From VAZQ01 sp963841105 (GTDB lineage: Bacteria > Pseudomonadota > Alphaproteobacteria > Rhizobiales > Xanthobacteraceae): a stretch of DNA of 64,000 nt. Of this stretch, positions 54,721-62,950 are shown piece after piece. The translations under genes were made by a program, and so were the position numbers. The stretch is taken from assembly GCA_963841105.1 (NCBI GenBank), contig CAWJCB010000024.1, forward strand, positions 310,001 through 374,000, in the 5' to 3' direction. Positions within the stretch are counted from its first letter, which is position 1, and each line of letters opens with the position of its first letter. The notes beneath the pieces are model-generated. The model did not search any database. It was not told the origin of the DNA and saw only the letters and a program-made list of their open reading frames with translations.

Positions 54721-56916
54721 TCACGCATTCACCCGCTCGGCGGCTGCGACCACGTCCTTCGCTCGCAGCTGCGCGATGATGGAGTTGAGATGCTTGATAT
54801 CGAAAACTTCGAGGTCAATCGTCACAGCAGTAAAATCAGGGGCCGAACGCTCCATGCGGATGTTGTCGATATTGCCGTCGTGCTCGGCGATGACCTGAGT
54901 CACCTGCGCCAGCGAGCCCGGCTCGTTCACCGTCTGGAGGACTATCCTGGCCGGAAACCGCTGTGGCGTGCGTTCCTCAATATCCCAACGCAGATCGAGC
55001 CAGCGCTCCGGCGTATCCTCGAAATCCTTCAACGCGGGAGACTGAATTGGATAGATCGTGATCCCTTCGCCGGGGTTGAGGATTCCGACGATGCGGTCGC
55101 CAGGCACGGCGCCGCTGTTCGGGGCAAATCGCACCGGTAAATCGGTGTTGATGCCGCGGATAGGGATCGCCCCGGGCTCCCCCGGCACCTTGACTTTCAC
55201 CGCCTTGGCCTTCTTGAGCCCGAACCAGCCGCTTTCCGGCTTCGGCTGAAGCGCTATCGTGGCGGCGCGCTCCTCTTTGTAATCGGGATGCATCGCACGC
55301 ACGACATCGGCAGCGCGCATCTCGCCACGACCCACGGCCGACATCACCTCCTCGATCGAACCACGGGCAAGCCGCGGCAGCGCGCCATGGAGCGTTTCGT
55401 CGGAGTAGAAGATCTTCGCGCGATGACACAGCCGCTCAACAATTCGCCGCCCAAGCCCGGCATACTGATTGCGCACGGCAGCGCGGGTGGCGCGCCGGAT
55501 GGCCGCACGCGCCTTGCCGGTGATGACGAGGGACTCCCACGCCGCAGGCGGCGCGGTCTGCGCCTTGGATGTGATGATCTCCACCTCGTCACCGTTCATG
55601 AGCTCCGAGACGAGCGGGGCGATCTTTCCGTTGATCTTGCAGCCCACCGCCATATTGCCAACGCCCGTATGCACCGCATACGCAAAGTCGATGGCGTTGG
55701 CGCGCCGCGGGAGGGAAATCAGCTTGCCCTTCGGAGTGAAGCAAAACACCTGATCGTGAAACAATTCGAGCTTGGTGTGCTCCAGGAACTCTTCCGGGTT
55801 GGAACCTTCAGAGAGCAGCTCGATCGTCCGGCGCAGCCATGCATAGGCCTTCGACTCACGCAACATCTCCGTCGGGGAACCGATACCGTCCTCGTAGAGC
55901 GCATGCGCGGCGATGCCATACTCGGCAATTTCGTGCATGGCGCGCGTTCGAATCTGCAACTCAACACGCTGCTGCCTGGGGCCGATCACGGTCGTGTGGA
56001 TGGAGCGGTAATCGTTTTGCTTGGGCGTGGAGACGTAGTCCTTGAACCTGCCTGGAACCACCGGCCAAGTCGTATGGACGATGCCGAGGGCCTCGTAACA
56101 TTCAGGCAGAGTTTTCACGATCACACGAAACCCGAAAATGTCGGAAAGCTGCTCGAACCCCACCGATTTGCGCTCCATCTTGCGCCAGATGGAGTAGGCG
56201 CGCTTGCGGCGGCCCGCGACATCCGCCTCGATACCGCGGTCGGAGAGCTTCCTGGTCAACTGCTGCTCGATTTCAGCTACCAGGCCGCCGTTCTTCGCCT
56301 CGAGCGCTTCAAGACGCTCGCGCACGACATCGAAAGCCTCAGGATTGAGCTCCTGGAACGCCAAATCCTCGAGCTCCTCCCGCATTTCGTGCATACCCAT
56401 GCGGCCGGCCAGCGGAGCATAGATGTCGAGCGTTTCCTGCGCACTGCGACGGCGCGGCTCGTGCGGCATGTGGGAAAGCGTGCGCATGTTGTGCAGTCGA
56501 TCGGCAAGCTTGACCAGCAAAACCCTGACGTCGTCTGCGATAGCCAGCAGCAGTTTGCGCAGGTTTTCCGCCTGTTTTGCTTCCTTCGTGACAAGGTCAA
56601 GCTTCTTGAGCTTGGTAAGGCCCTCGACCAGCGCCCCGATGTCCCTGCCAAACATCTGATCGATCTCGGTGCGGGTGGCCGTCGTGTCCTCGATCGTATC
56701 GTGCAGAAGCGCGGCTGCGATCGTCGCATCGTCAAGCTTCAGGTCCGTAAGGATTGCCGCCACTTCGAGAGGATGCGAGAAATACGGATCGCCGGACGCC
56801 CGCTTCTGCTCACCATGGGCGCGCATGGCATAAACATAGGCGCGGTTAAGAAGCGCCTCGCTGGCCGCCGGATTGTAGCGCTTCACGCGCTCGATCAGAT
56901 CGTACTGCCGCATCAT
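54721..56916 (-). CDS. rsh: (p)ppGpp synthetase/hydrolase Rsh (RelA/SpoT family)
   Basis: 731 residues, bifunctional. HD hydrolase domain with SHPLEVAAIL and LLHDTIED (His72-Asp73); synthetase domain with FGFRVIVKT and DYRSIHTTVIG; TGS domain with FCFTPKGKLISLPRRANAID; C-terminal ACT domain. ATG 56916 (first of two adjacent) gives the usual rhizobial start MMRQYDLIERVKRYNP; a 60-residue longer form is open in frame but does not look conserved. Downstream of rpoZ, as in many Proteobacteria. Confidence 0.95.
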   Translation of the reverse strand: MMRQYDLIERVKRYNPAASEALLNRAYVYAMRAHGEQKRASGDPYFSHPLEVAAILTDLKLDDATIAAALLHDTIEDTTATRTEIDQMFGRDIGALVEGLTKLKKLDLVTKEAKQAENLRKLLLAIADDVRVLLVKLADRLHNMRTLSHMPHEPRRRSAQETLDIYAPLAGRMGMHEMREELEDLAFQELNPEAFDVVRERLEALEAKNGGLVAEIEQQLTRKLSDRGIEADVAGRRKRAYSIWRKMERKSVGFEQLSDIFGFRVIVKTLPECYEALGIVHTTWPVVPGRFKDYVSTPKQNDYRSIHTTVIGPRQQRVELQIRTRAMHEIAEYGIAAHALYEDGIGSPTEMLRESKAYAWLRRTIELLSEGSNPEEFLEHTKLELFHDQVFCFTPKGKLISLPRRANAIDFAYAVHTGVGNMAVGCKINGKIAPLVSELMNGDEVEIITSKAQTAPPAAWESLVITGKARAAIRRATRAAVRNQYAGLGRRIVERLCHRAKIFYSDETLHGALPRLARGSIEEVMSAVGRGEMRAADVVRAMHPDYKEERAATIALQPKPESGWFGLKKAKAVKVKVPGEPGAIPIRGINTDLPVRFAPNSGAVPGDRIVGILNPGEGITIYPIQSPALKDFEDTPERWLDLRWDIEERTPQRFPARIVLQTVNEPGSLAQVTQVIAEHDGNIDNIRMERSAPDFTAVTIDLEVFDIKHLNSIIAQLRAKDVVAAAERVNA

Positions 56917-57140
56917 TTGCGGCTTGTGGGCGTATTTACCAGTATTATCAGATGCCTGTTGTACGATGCTAAAGGTTTTGCCGAACGCAACCGGCGGACG
57001 GGATTGATTCTGCAGGCGCGGCAGGTCGGCGGAGGAGCGTGCCATAGCGGTTCCCGAGGCCGTCGATACCGGCCCCTCTTCCGCAAGCAATATCATGGCA
57101 TTCGTTAATGCCTACAAGGGCAAGGAGAGTGTCAAAGCAG

Positions 57141-57257
57141 GTAGCCCGGATGCAGCGCAGCGAAATCCGGGTTGGAGCCGCGCCGGTGACCCGGATATCG
57201 CGGAGCCTGTCATCGGGCCGCGCTTCGCGCGGACGCGTTGGCGCACCCTGGGCTGGC
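57141..57257. repeat. Intergenic palindromic repeat (GTAGCCCGGAT type)
   Basis: GTAGCCCGGATGCAGCGCAG ... CCCGGATATCGC, with the opposite arm GCGCACCCTGGGCTGGC. Between rsh and rpoZ. Confidence 0.8.
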
Positions 57258-57290
57258 GCACTTCCGATCGCGCGATGGCCGACGCCCGAT

Positions 57291-57684
57291 CTATTCCTCG
57301 TCTTCCGGTTGTTCCTCGGGTGGGGCGAGCCCTTCGAGCCCCTTGAGCAGCTCCTCCTCGGTCATGCGATCGCCCGTGACCTCTGTATCGTCGGGGTCCA
57401 CGGTGCCAGTGCCGGCGCCGATGAGTGGCGCCGCTTCCGGCTCAGGTTCGTCAACTTCGACGTATTTCTGCAATGAATGAACGAGCTCTTCCTTCAGATC
57501 GTCCGGCGATACGGTCTTTTCAGCGATCTCGCGCAACGCAACGACCGGGTTCTTGTCGTTGTCACGATCCAGGGTGATTTGAGCTTCCGGACGAAATGGT
57601 TCGTGCCCGATGACTGGCCAGCAATACGAGATCGAACCGGTTCTCGACCTTGTCGATGCAATCCTCAACGGTGACACGGGCCAT
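57291..57684 (-). CDS. rpoZ: RNA polymerase omega subunit, frameshifted
   Basis: About 130 residues. From ATG 57684 the first frame reads MARVTVEDCIDKVENRFDLV, LLASHRARTISSGS, the conserved omega start; at 57582 one extra base shifts the frame and QITLDRDNDKNPVVALREIA continues in the other. Removing it restores the family. Acidic C-terminal tail (EEQPEDEE). Upstream of rsh. Because omega is nearly universal, this frameshift is a strong sign of sequencing error. Confidence 0.93.
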
Positions 57685-58089
57685 GCTGCGGCGCTCCAAA
57701 TGGGCTTATCAGAAGTGTGCGCTTCGTAACGATCTCGCGGGCAAAGTGCAAGTGATAGCGGGCCGTTTCCGTCGTCATGGCCGGGCTTGTCCCGGCCATC
57801 CACGTCTTGCTTAGAGGGAGAAAGACGTGGATGCCCGCGACGAGCGCGGGCATGACGTCGGAGCAAGAAATTCCCCTTGGCGTTGTCGCATCTCTCTGTT
57901 AGGCAGCTTGGGAGTGCCAGCCCATCGTTATTGCCGCATGGGCGCGACGACGGCGGACGTGCCCCCGCAATTTTGCGGCACACGATCACGAAGCCCGCAC
58001 GAAACCCGTTAGACTGGACAGCCATTCTCCGGGGACACGCGCCCGGAAATTGATACCAGACCTTGATCGCTTGAAGAAATGAGACCCTC
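57685..58089. other. 405-bp gap between divergent rpoZ and NYN gene
   Basis: Holds a family 1 palindrome (57773-57857) and then 232 bp in which I see no coding region, tRNA or recognisable RNA fold. The rpoZ and NYN promoters must lie here. Confidence 0.6.
57773..57857. repeat. Intergenic palindromic repeat (family 1)
   Basis: Arms CGTCATGGCCGGGCTTGTCC and CGCGGGCATGACG, with the inner pair CACGTCTTGC/AAGACGTGG. Confidence 0.88.
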
Positions 58090-58746
58090 ATGGAACCACG
58101 AACCGAAAAAATCGCGCTGTTCATCGACGGCGCCAATCTCTACGCCACTGCCAAGGCAATCGGGTTCGATATCGATTACAAGCGGCTGTTGCGCGAGTTC
58201 CACTCGCGCGGCTATCTCCTGCGCGCCTTCTACTACACGGCAATCATCGAAGATCAGGAATATTCCTCCATTCGTCCTTTGATCGATTGGCTGGACTATA
58301 ACGGCTACGCCGTGGTGACCAAGGCGACAAAGGAATTCGTTGACCAGACGGGACGCAGAAAAGTTAAAGGGAATATGGACATCGAGCTTGCCGTTGACGC
58401 CATGGAGCTCGCCGGCTCAATCGACCATATGGTCCTGTTCTCGGGAGATGGCGACTTTCGCTCCTTGGTCGAAGCCATGCAGCGGCGAGGGGTGCGCGTG
58501 ACCGTCGTCTCCACCATTTCCACTCAGCCGCCGATGGTCGCCGACGAGTTGCGCCGGCAAGCGGATGTGTTCCTCGATATCGTCGAGCTCCAATCCAAGG
58601 TCGGGCGAGACCCGGCCGAGCGGCCGGCGCGGGAAGGACGCGAGAGGAGCGATCGGCACACACCGCAGTTCCTGCAACGGGCCGCCACGCCGCACCGCGC
58701 GGGCGCCGCCTCTTCGCTCGATGACGATGACGATTTCGAAGATTAG
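58090..58746 (+). CDS. NYN-domain (LabA/DUF88-like) protein
   Basis: 218 residues, PIN-like nuclease fold. Conserved acidic positions: ALFIDGANLYATAK (Asp), KGNMDIELAVDAMEL (Asp), VLFSGDGDFRSLVEAM (two Asp), VVSTISTQPPMVADELRRQA. Ends in an acidic tail DDDDDFED. Predicted RNA-processing nuclease; cellular target unknown. Confidence 0.9.
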   Translation: MEPRTEKIALFIDGANLYATAKAIGFDIDYKRLLREFHSRGYLLRAFYYTAIIEDQEYSSIRPLIDWLDYNGYAVVTKATKEFVDQTGRRKVKGNMDIELAVDAMELAGSIDHMVLFSGDGDFRSLVEAMQRRGVRVTVVSTISTQPPMVADELRRQADVFLDIVELQSKVGRDPAERPAREGRERSDRHTPQFLQRAATPHRAGAASSLDDDDDFED

Positions 58747-58758
58747 CCCACCTCCCGC

Positions 58759-58883
58759 CGTCATGCCCCGCGCATGCGGGGCATCCAGTAGCCTCGGCTG
58801 CTCGGTTGAATCTCGCCGACCGGCCAGCGGGTCTATCAGCGATCGCCGGTTACTGGATCGCCCGCCTGAAGCGGGCGATGACA
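58759..58883. repeat. Intergenic palindromic repeat (CGTCATGCCCCGCG type)
   Basis: CGTCATGCCCCGCGCATGCG and GGGGCATCCAGTAGCC to the left, GGTTACTGGATCGCCCGCC and GCGGGCGATGACA to the right. It overlaps the candidate start of the uracil-DNA glycosylase gene. Confidence 0.85.
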
Positions 58884-59614
58884 CAGCACATTCCGGCACG
58901 CCATCCGGAAAACCTGGTCGCGACTGCCCGCTGTGTCCGCGACTTAAAGCATTCCGCGATGATTGGCGGGCACGCGAGCCCGCCTGGTTCAACGCCCCGG
59001 TTCCTTCGTTCGGACCGGTAACCGCACGGCTATTGATCGTTGGCTTGGCGCCCGGCTTGCGAGGAGCCAACCGCACTGGCCGGCCATTCACCGGCGATTA
59101 CGCCGGAAATCTTCTGTACGGCACTTTGGAGGCTTATGGCTTTGCCAGCGGTCCCTACGCGGCGCGCCCCGACGACGGTCTCACGCTGATCGACGCGCGC
59201 ATCACAAACGCCGTTCGTTGTGTTCCACCCGAGAACAAGCCAACGCCGCACGAAATCAAGACCTGCCGTTCGTTCCTGGCCACGACCATGGCGGAAATGC
59301 CAAATCTTCGCGTCCTGGTCACGCTGGGGCGAATTTCACATGAGAGCAGCGTTGCCGCGCTCAATTGCCGGCGATCTGCTGCGCCCTTTCGCCATGGCGC
59401 GTCTCTCGATATTGGAGTTTTGCGCGTTTTCGCGAGCTATCATTGCTCGCGATACAACACCAGCACCGGGGTCCTGACCTCGGCTATGTTCCGGCAGGTT
59501 TTCGCGAAGGTGCGAGACTACCTTGACGACTGCAACCAAGTTGACTGCAACCAAGTTGATTGCAACCAGGCGATCACCTCCTCGGCGCTCTTGTCCGGCG
59601 GGAAGACTGGATAA
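58878..59614 (+). CDS. Uracil-DNA glycosylase, family 5 (UDGb)-like; N-terminus unresolved
   Basis: Core about 220 residues: CPLCPRLKAFRDDWRAREPA with cluster cysteines CPLC, LLIVGLAPGLRGANRTGRPF, TGDYAGNLLY, NAVRCVPPENKPTPHE, a Fe-S type uracil-DNA glycosylase that removes uracil, and other deaminated bases, from DNA. No in-frame ATG lies between the upstream gene and the CPLC motif. ATG 58878 is two frames off, so a small frameshift near 58900-58915 or a non-ATG start is needed. The C-terminus ends DYLDD and then runs into a tandem repeat. Confidence 0.78.
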
Positions 59615-60117
59615 AAAACCTTGCTGATAGCGCCGTCATCAATGACGAGCGCCATGCGCTTGAGGAGAACCATCCCATCCACCGCAAAGGTGGGCAGCTT
59701 GATCACACGTGCCAATGCGAGACCCCTATCCGAGAGAATAGGAAAGGGCAGCTTGAGGCGCTCCACTGCTTCGGCCTGATAGGCAGTGTCTTGCGTTGAC
59801 AAGCCATAAACGCGAGCCACTCCCAAACGCGTGAGCTCGGCGAGATGATCGCGGAATGAGCAGGATTGTGGCGTGCATCCGCGGGCGCCGGGAATTGCGT
59901 CCCAGCCGGTCGGCAGAGCCTGTCCGGGCACGCCAGTGCGCGGGTAGATGTAGACCACGGTGCGGCCAGGGAGCTTGGACAGGTCGATCGTTGAGCCGTC
60001 GGTGGCCGCGAGCCGCACCGATGGAAGCTTGAGGCCATGCAGATGAGCCGCTGCACCGTCGTCTTCCGGGACAGGGAGCGCGTCGGGCAAAACGTTAGGA
60101 TCGTGAGTGGTGCTCAT
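59518..60117 (-). CDS. Peroxiredoxin (redoxin/AhpC-TSA fold)
   Basis: 199 residues. YIYPRTGVPGQ and the cysteine motif GARGCTPQSCSFRDHLAEL, with the probable peroxidatic Cys and a second Cys four residues on, resemble a BCP-like family. The final residues (WLQSTWLQSTWLQSSR) come from a tandem repeat that also encodes the end of the convergent glycosylase. Four-bp overlap with the VOC gene upstream, so the two are likely one operon. Confidence 0.85.
   Translation of the reverse strand: MSTTHDPNVLPDALPVPEDDGAAAHLHGLKLPSVRLAATDGSTIDLSKLPGRTVVYIYPRTGVPGQALPTGWDAIPGARGCTPQSCSFRDHLAELTRLGVARVYGLSTQDTAYQAEAVERLKLPFPILSDRGLALARVIKLPTFAVDGMVLLKRMALVIDDGAISKVFYPVFPPDKSAEEVIAWLQSTWLQSTWLQSSR
59528..59572. 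repeat. Three tandem 15-bp units in overlapping 3' ends
   Basis: GACTGCAACCAAGTT twice, then a degenerate GATTGCAACCAGGCG. Plus-strand reading gives DCNQV-DCNQV-DCNQA (glycosylase tail); the minus-strand reading gives WLQST repeats (peroxiredoxin tail). Confidence 0.93.
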
Positions 60118-60509
60118 GCACTGATACCTTCGTACGAAATGAATTCCAGCAGCGAACCGTCGGGATCACGGAAATACACGCTTGTCCCCGCGCCGCGGGC
60201 GCCGAAGCGCTGCATCGGGCCAGCATGGATCGCTACCCCGCAACGATCAAGGTGTGCGACCGCATCGGCAATGGGTCCTGCCCATTCAAAGCAAAGATCG
60301 CTGTTGCCGGGTTGAACAGGCAAGCTTGCCACTTCGGCGGGATGAACCCCGGGACCGTGCAGGTTGAGCTGGCAAGCACCGAACCGATAGGCCCATCCCT
60401 GCCCGCGCCGAATGAGCTCGGCGCCCAGCACATCGCGATAGAAGGCGTTCGAGCGCTCCCAGTCGCTCACGTGCACGACGCAATGATCGAATGCGACGGG
60501 TAGGGTCAT
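60114..60509 (-). CDS. VOC (glyoxalase/bleomycin resistance/dioxygenase) family protein
   Basis: 131 residues with one vicinal-oxygen-chelate fold: DHCVVHVSDWERSNAFYRDV, GPGVHPAEVASLPVQPGNSD and SVYFRDPDGSLLEFISYE (the last with the metal Glu). Substrate unknown. ATG 60509 matches the family start. ATGA overlap with the peroxiredoxin gene. Confidence 0.87.
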   Translation of the reverse strand: MTLPVAFDHCVVHVSDWERSNAFYRDVLGAELIRRGQGWAYRFGACQLNLHGPGVHPAEVASLPVQPGNSDLCFEWAGPIADAVAHLDRCGVAIHAGPMQRFGARGAGTSVYFRDPDGSLLEFISYEGISA

Positions 60510-60524
60510 GGCGCGACTTTCTCG

Positions 60525-60645
60525 GACCTTATCCTGAGGAGCGAGCAACGCAGTCAAGCTTGCGCAGACTGCGTAAACTTGTCTGCGTGCGTGCGTCGCG
60601 AAGGATGCTTCGAGACGGCGCTGCGCGCCTCCTCAGCATGAGGCC
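60525..60645. repeat. Intergenic repeat (CCTTATCCTGAGGAG / CTCCTCAGCATGAGG type)
   Basis: Left arm GACCTTATCCTGAGGAGCG, right arm GCGCCTCCTCAGCATGAGGC, with CTTCGAGACGGCGCTGCGCG between. A dispersed repeat well known in Bradyrhizobium relatives. Between smpB and the VOC gene. Confidence 0.82.
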
Positions 60646-60659
60646 GAAGTTACTTCCGT

Positions 60660-61133
60660 CTAACCCTTCGCGCGCAACAGACGCCCGCGTTCGCGTTCCC
60701 ACGTGCGTTTCTTCTCAGTTTCGCGTTTGTCGTGCAACTTCTTGCCGCGGGCAAGCCCAAGCTCGATCTTGGCGCGGCCTTTCTCGTTAAAGTAGAGCTT
60801 GAGCGGCACGAGCGTCATGCCCTCGCGTTCGACCGCTCCCATCAGCTTGTCGATCTGGCGGCGGTGGAGGAGAAGCTTGCGCACGCGCTTGGGCAGGTGA
60901 TTGAAGCGGCCCGCTTGCAGGTATTCCGGGATATTGGCGTTGATGAGCCAAATCTCCCCGCCTCGCGAGTTGGCGTATGACTCCGCGATTGTTGCCTTGC
61001 CCTGGCGAAGCGACTTCACTTCCGTTCCGGTGAGCGCAATCCCGGCCTCGAAGGTCTCACCGATCTGGTAATTGAAGCGCGCCTTGCGATTGTGGGCGAC
61101 AACACGGGCGTTGACCTCTGCTTTTGCCGCCAC
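60660..61133 (-). CDS. smpB: SsrA-binding protein
   Basis: 157 residues; binds tmRNA for ribosome rescue. VVAHNRKARFNYQIGETFEA, GTEVKSLRQGKATIAESYA, ELGLARGKKLHDKRETEKKR are typical. The ssrA gene itself is not in this window. Confidence 0.97.
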   Translation of the reverse strand: MAAKAEVNARVVAHNRKARFNYQIGETFEAGIALTGTEVKSLRQGKATIAESYANSRGGEIWLINANIPEYLQAGRFNHLPKRVRKLLLHRRQIDKLMGAVEREGMTLVPLKLYFNEKGRAKIELGLARGKKLHDKRETEKKRTWERERGRLLRAKG

Positions 61134-61146
61134 GCCGAAATCTCTT

Positions 61147-61560
61147 TCATCTCTGTCCGGATTTCAAAAGGTCGCGAATCTCGGTGAGCAGCACCTCCTG
61201 CTTGCTCAAGGCCGGCGCCTTTTCCGCTTCGGTACGCATCAATCGATTTATCAGCCTGATCACCAGAAACAAAATCCACGCAATGATCAGAAAGTTGATG
61301 ACCACCGTGACGAAGCTGCCCCATGCCAGCACGGCGCCCTGTTTTTTGGCTTCGACCAGGGAATCCGCGGTCACCCTCGATGAAAGCGGAATGAAATGGT
61401 TCGAGAAATCGAGCCCACCTGTGGCGGCGCCAATGAGGGGAGTAAAAACATCTCCGACCAGCGAGTTGACAATGGCTCCGAATGCCGCGCCGATAATTAC
61501 GCCAATGGCGAGGTTGACAACATTTCCGCGCAACGCGAACTTTTTGAATTCCTCGATCAC
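61147..61560 (-). CDS. mscL: Large-conductance mechanosensitive channel
   Basis: 137 residues; homopentameric osmotic safety valve. FKKFALRGNVVNLAIGVIIG, AAFGAIVNSLVGDVFTPLIG and NFLIIAWILFLVIRLINRL are the two membrane helices and loop. GTG 61560 is chosen because GGGAGGGGG lies just upstream and it gives the family start; the longer forms from 61593 or 61614 begin inside a palindromic repeat. Confidence 0.94.
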   Translation of the reverse strand: MIEEFKKFALRGNVVNLAIGVIIGAAFGAIVNSLVGDVFTPLIGAATGGLDFSNHFIPLSSRVTADSLVEAKKQGAVLAWGSFVTVVINFLIIAWILFLVIRLINRLMRTEAEKAPALSKQEVLLTEIRDLLKSGQR

Positions 61561-61587
61561 GAGCCCCCTCCCTTGCGTCAGCTCCGC

Positions 61588-61675
61588 CGTCATGGCCGCG
61601 CTTGTCGCGGCCATCCACGTCTTTGACTTAACCGAAGCAAGTCGTGGATGGCCGGAACAAGTCCGGCCATGACGG
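61588..61675. repeat. Intergenic palindromic repeat (family 1)
   Basis: Arms CGTCATGGCCGCGCTTGTCG and CCGGCCATGACGG, between mscL and dapA. Near-identical to 3358-3443. Confidence 0.9.
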
Positions 61676-61727
61676 AGAGCTTGGCGATATCCGTCGCAAC
61701 CCCCCTCACCCGGCGACGTGCGCTAAG

Positions 61728-62618
61728 CTAATTGATCAATCCCGCGTGCACCATGGCGTCGCGCACTGCTGCCCTGGTGTTCTCTGCAACCGGCACCATT
61801 GGCAATCGGACGGTCTCCGCGCATTTTCCGAGCACGGATAGCGCATGCTTGGCCGGCGCCGGATTGGTTTCGACGAACAATGCCGTGTGCAGCGGCATCA
61901 ACTTGTCCTGCAGCTTCAGCGCGGCAGCGTAATCCCCCTTGAGGCACGCGTCCTGGAACGCGGCGCACAGGCGCGGCGCCACGTTCGAGGTGACCGAGAT
62001 GCAGCCGTGCCCGCCATGGGCCATGAAACCAAGCGCGGTCGCGTCCTCGCCGGACAATTGATTGAAATCTTCGCCCATGGCTGCGCGCTGTTGCGAGACC
62101 CGCACGACATTCGCGGTCGCGTCCTTGACGCCTGCGATGTTCTCCAGCTCGAAGAGCCGCGTCATCGTATCCACCGACATGTCGATCACCGACCGCGCGG
62201 GGATATTGTAGATCAGTATTGGGATGCCGATCGCGTCGTTGATGGCCTTGAAGTGCTGGTAAAGGCCCTCCTGTGTCGGCTTGTTATAATAAGGCGTCAC
62301 GACCAGGACGGCAGAAGCGCCGCATTCTTCCGCATGCCGGGCAAGATCGACGGCCTCGGTGGTTGAATTTGAGCCCGCGCCGGCGATGACCGGCACGCGA
62401 CCTTTTGCCTGCTCGACGCACCATTCCACCACCTGCCGATGCTCCTCATGCGACAATGTCGGGCTCTCACCCGTGGTACCCGCCGGAACAAGGCCGTCCG
62501 TGCCCTCCGCAATCTGCCAGTCGATAAGACCTCGAAATGCCTGCTCGTCGAGCGACCCGTTGCGAAACGGAGTAACGAGTGCAGTGAACGAGCCGCGGAA
62601 GCTCGCCTTGCCTTTCAT
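61728..62618 (-). CDS. dapA: 4-hydroxy-tetrahydrodipicolinate synthase
   Basis: 296 residues; lysine/diaminopimelate synthesis. TTGESPTLSHEEH, IPILIYNIPARSVIDMS (catalytic Tyr) and IAGVKDATANVVR (Schiff-base Lys) are in order. Length normal. Confidence 0.97.
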   Translation of the reverse strand: MKGKASFRGSFTALVTPFRNGSLDEQAFRGLIDWQIAEGTDGLVPAGTTGESPTLSHEEHRQVVEWCVEQAKGRVPVIAGAGSNSTTEAVDLARHAEECGASAVLVVTPYYNKPTQEGLYQHFKAINDAIGIPILIYNIPARSVIDMSVDTMTRLFELENIAGVKDATANVVRVSQQRAAMGEDFNQLSGEDATALGFMAHGGHGCISVTSNVAPRLCAAFQDACLKGDYAAALKLQDKLMPLHTALFVETNPAPAKHALSVLGKCAETVRLPMVPVAENTRAAVRDAMVHAGLIN

Positions 62619-62950
62619 GATACGATCCTCTGATCCACCCCGGCCGCGAAACCCTCTAACTTCCGTAGCCCGGATGAGCGCAGCGAAATCCGGGTCGGAG
62701 CCGTGCCGGTGGCCCGGATATCGCTGCGCTCATCCGGGCTACTGCTTTAGCGCTCCTAAAGTGGGCATGAAAGAGGCTGCCTGTGACGGCTGCCGCCTTT
62801 TTGCCGTGGTCAGGGTTGATGGTGGACCTTGATGGTGGGGCTGGGCGCCCTTAGTTGTTCATCAACCTTTTCAAACTGATAAGCATGAGCCCCGGAAGCC
62901 GAGAGCAGCCCCGAGCAGCAGCCTAGAAACGGGTAATAGGGACAAATAAT
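62619..62950. other. 332-bp gap between divergent dapA and lytic transglycosylase
   Basis: Holds the repeat at 62665-62742; the rest (62743-62950) shows no coding region or RNA. Promoters for dapA and the transglycosylase are expected here. Confidence 0.6.
62665..62742. repeat. Intergenic palindromic repeat (GTAGCCCGGAT type)
   Basis: GTAGCCCGGATGAGCGCAGC ... GCTGCGCTCATCCGGGCTAC, the cleanest copy of this family in the window. Confidence 0.92.

Noticed and set aside
55288..57108. 606-codon open frame on the plus strand opposite rsh
   Set aside because: It mirrors rsh codon periodicity in a high-GC genome, has no family features and lies over a well-supported gene.
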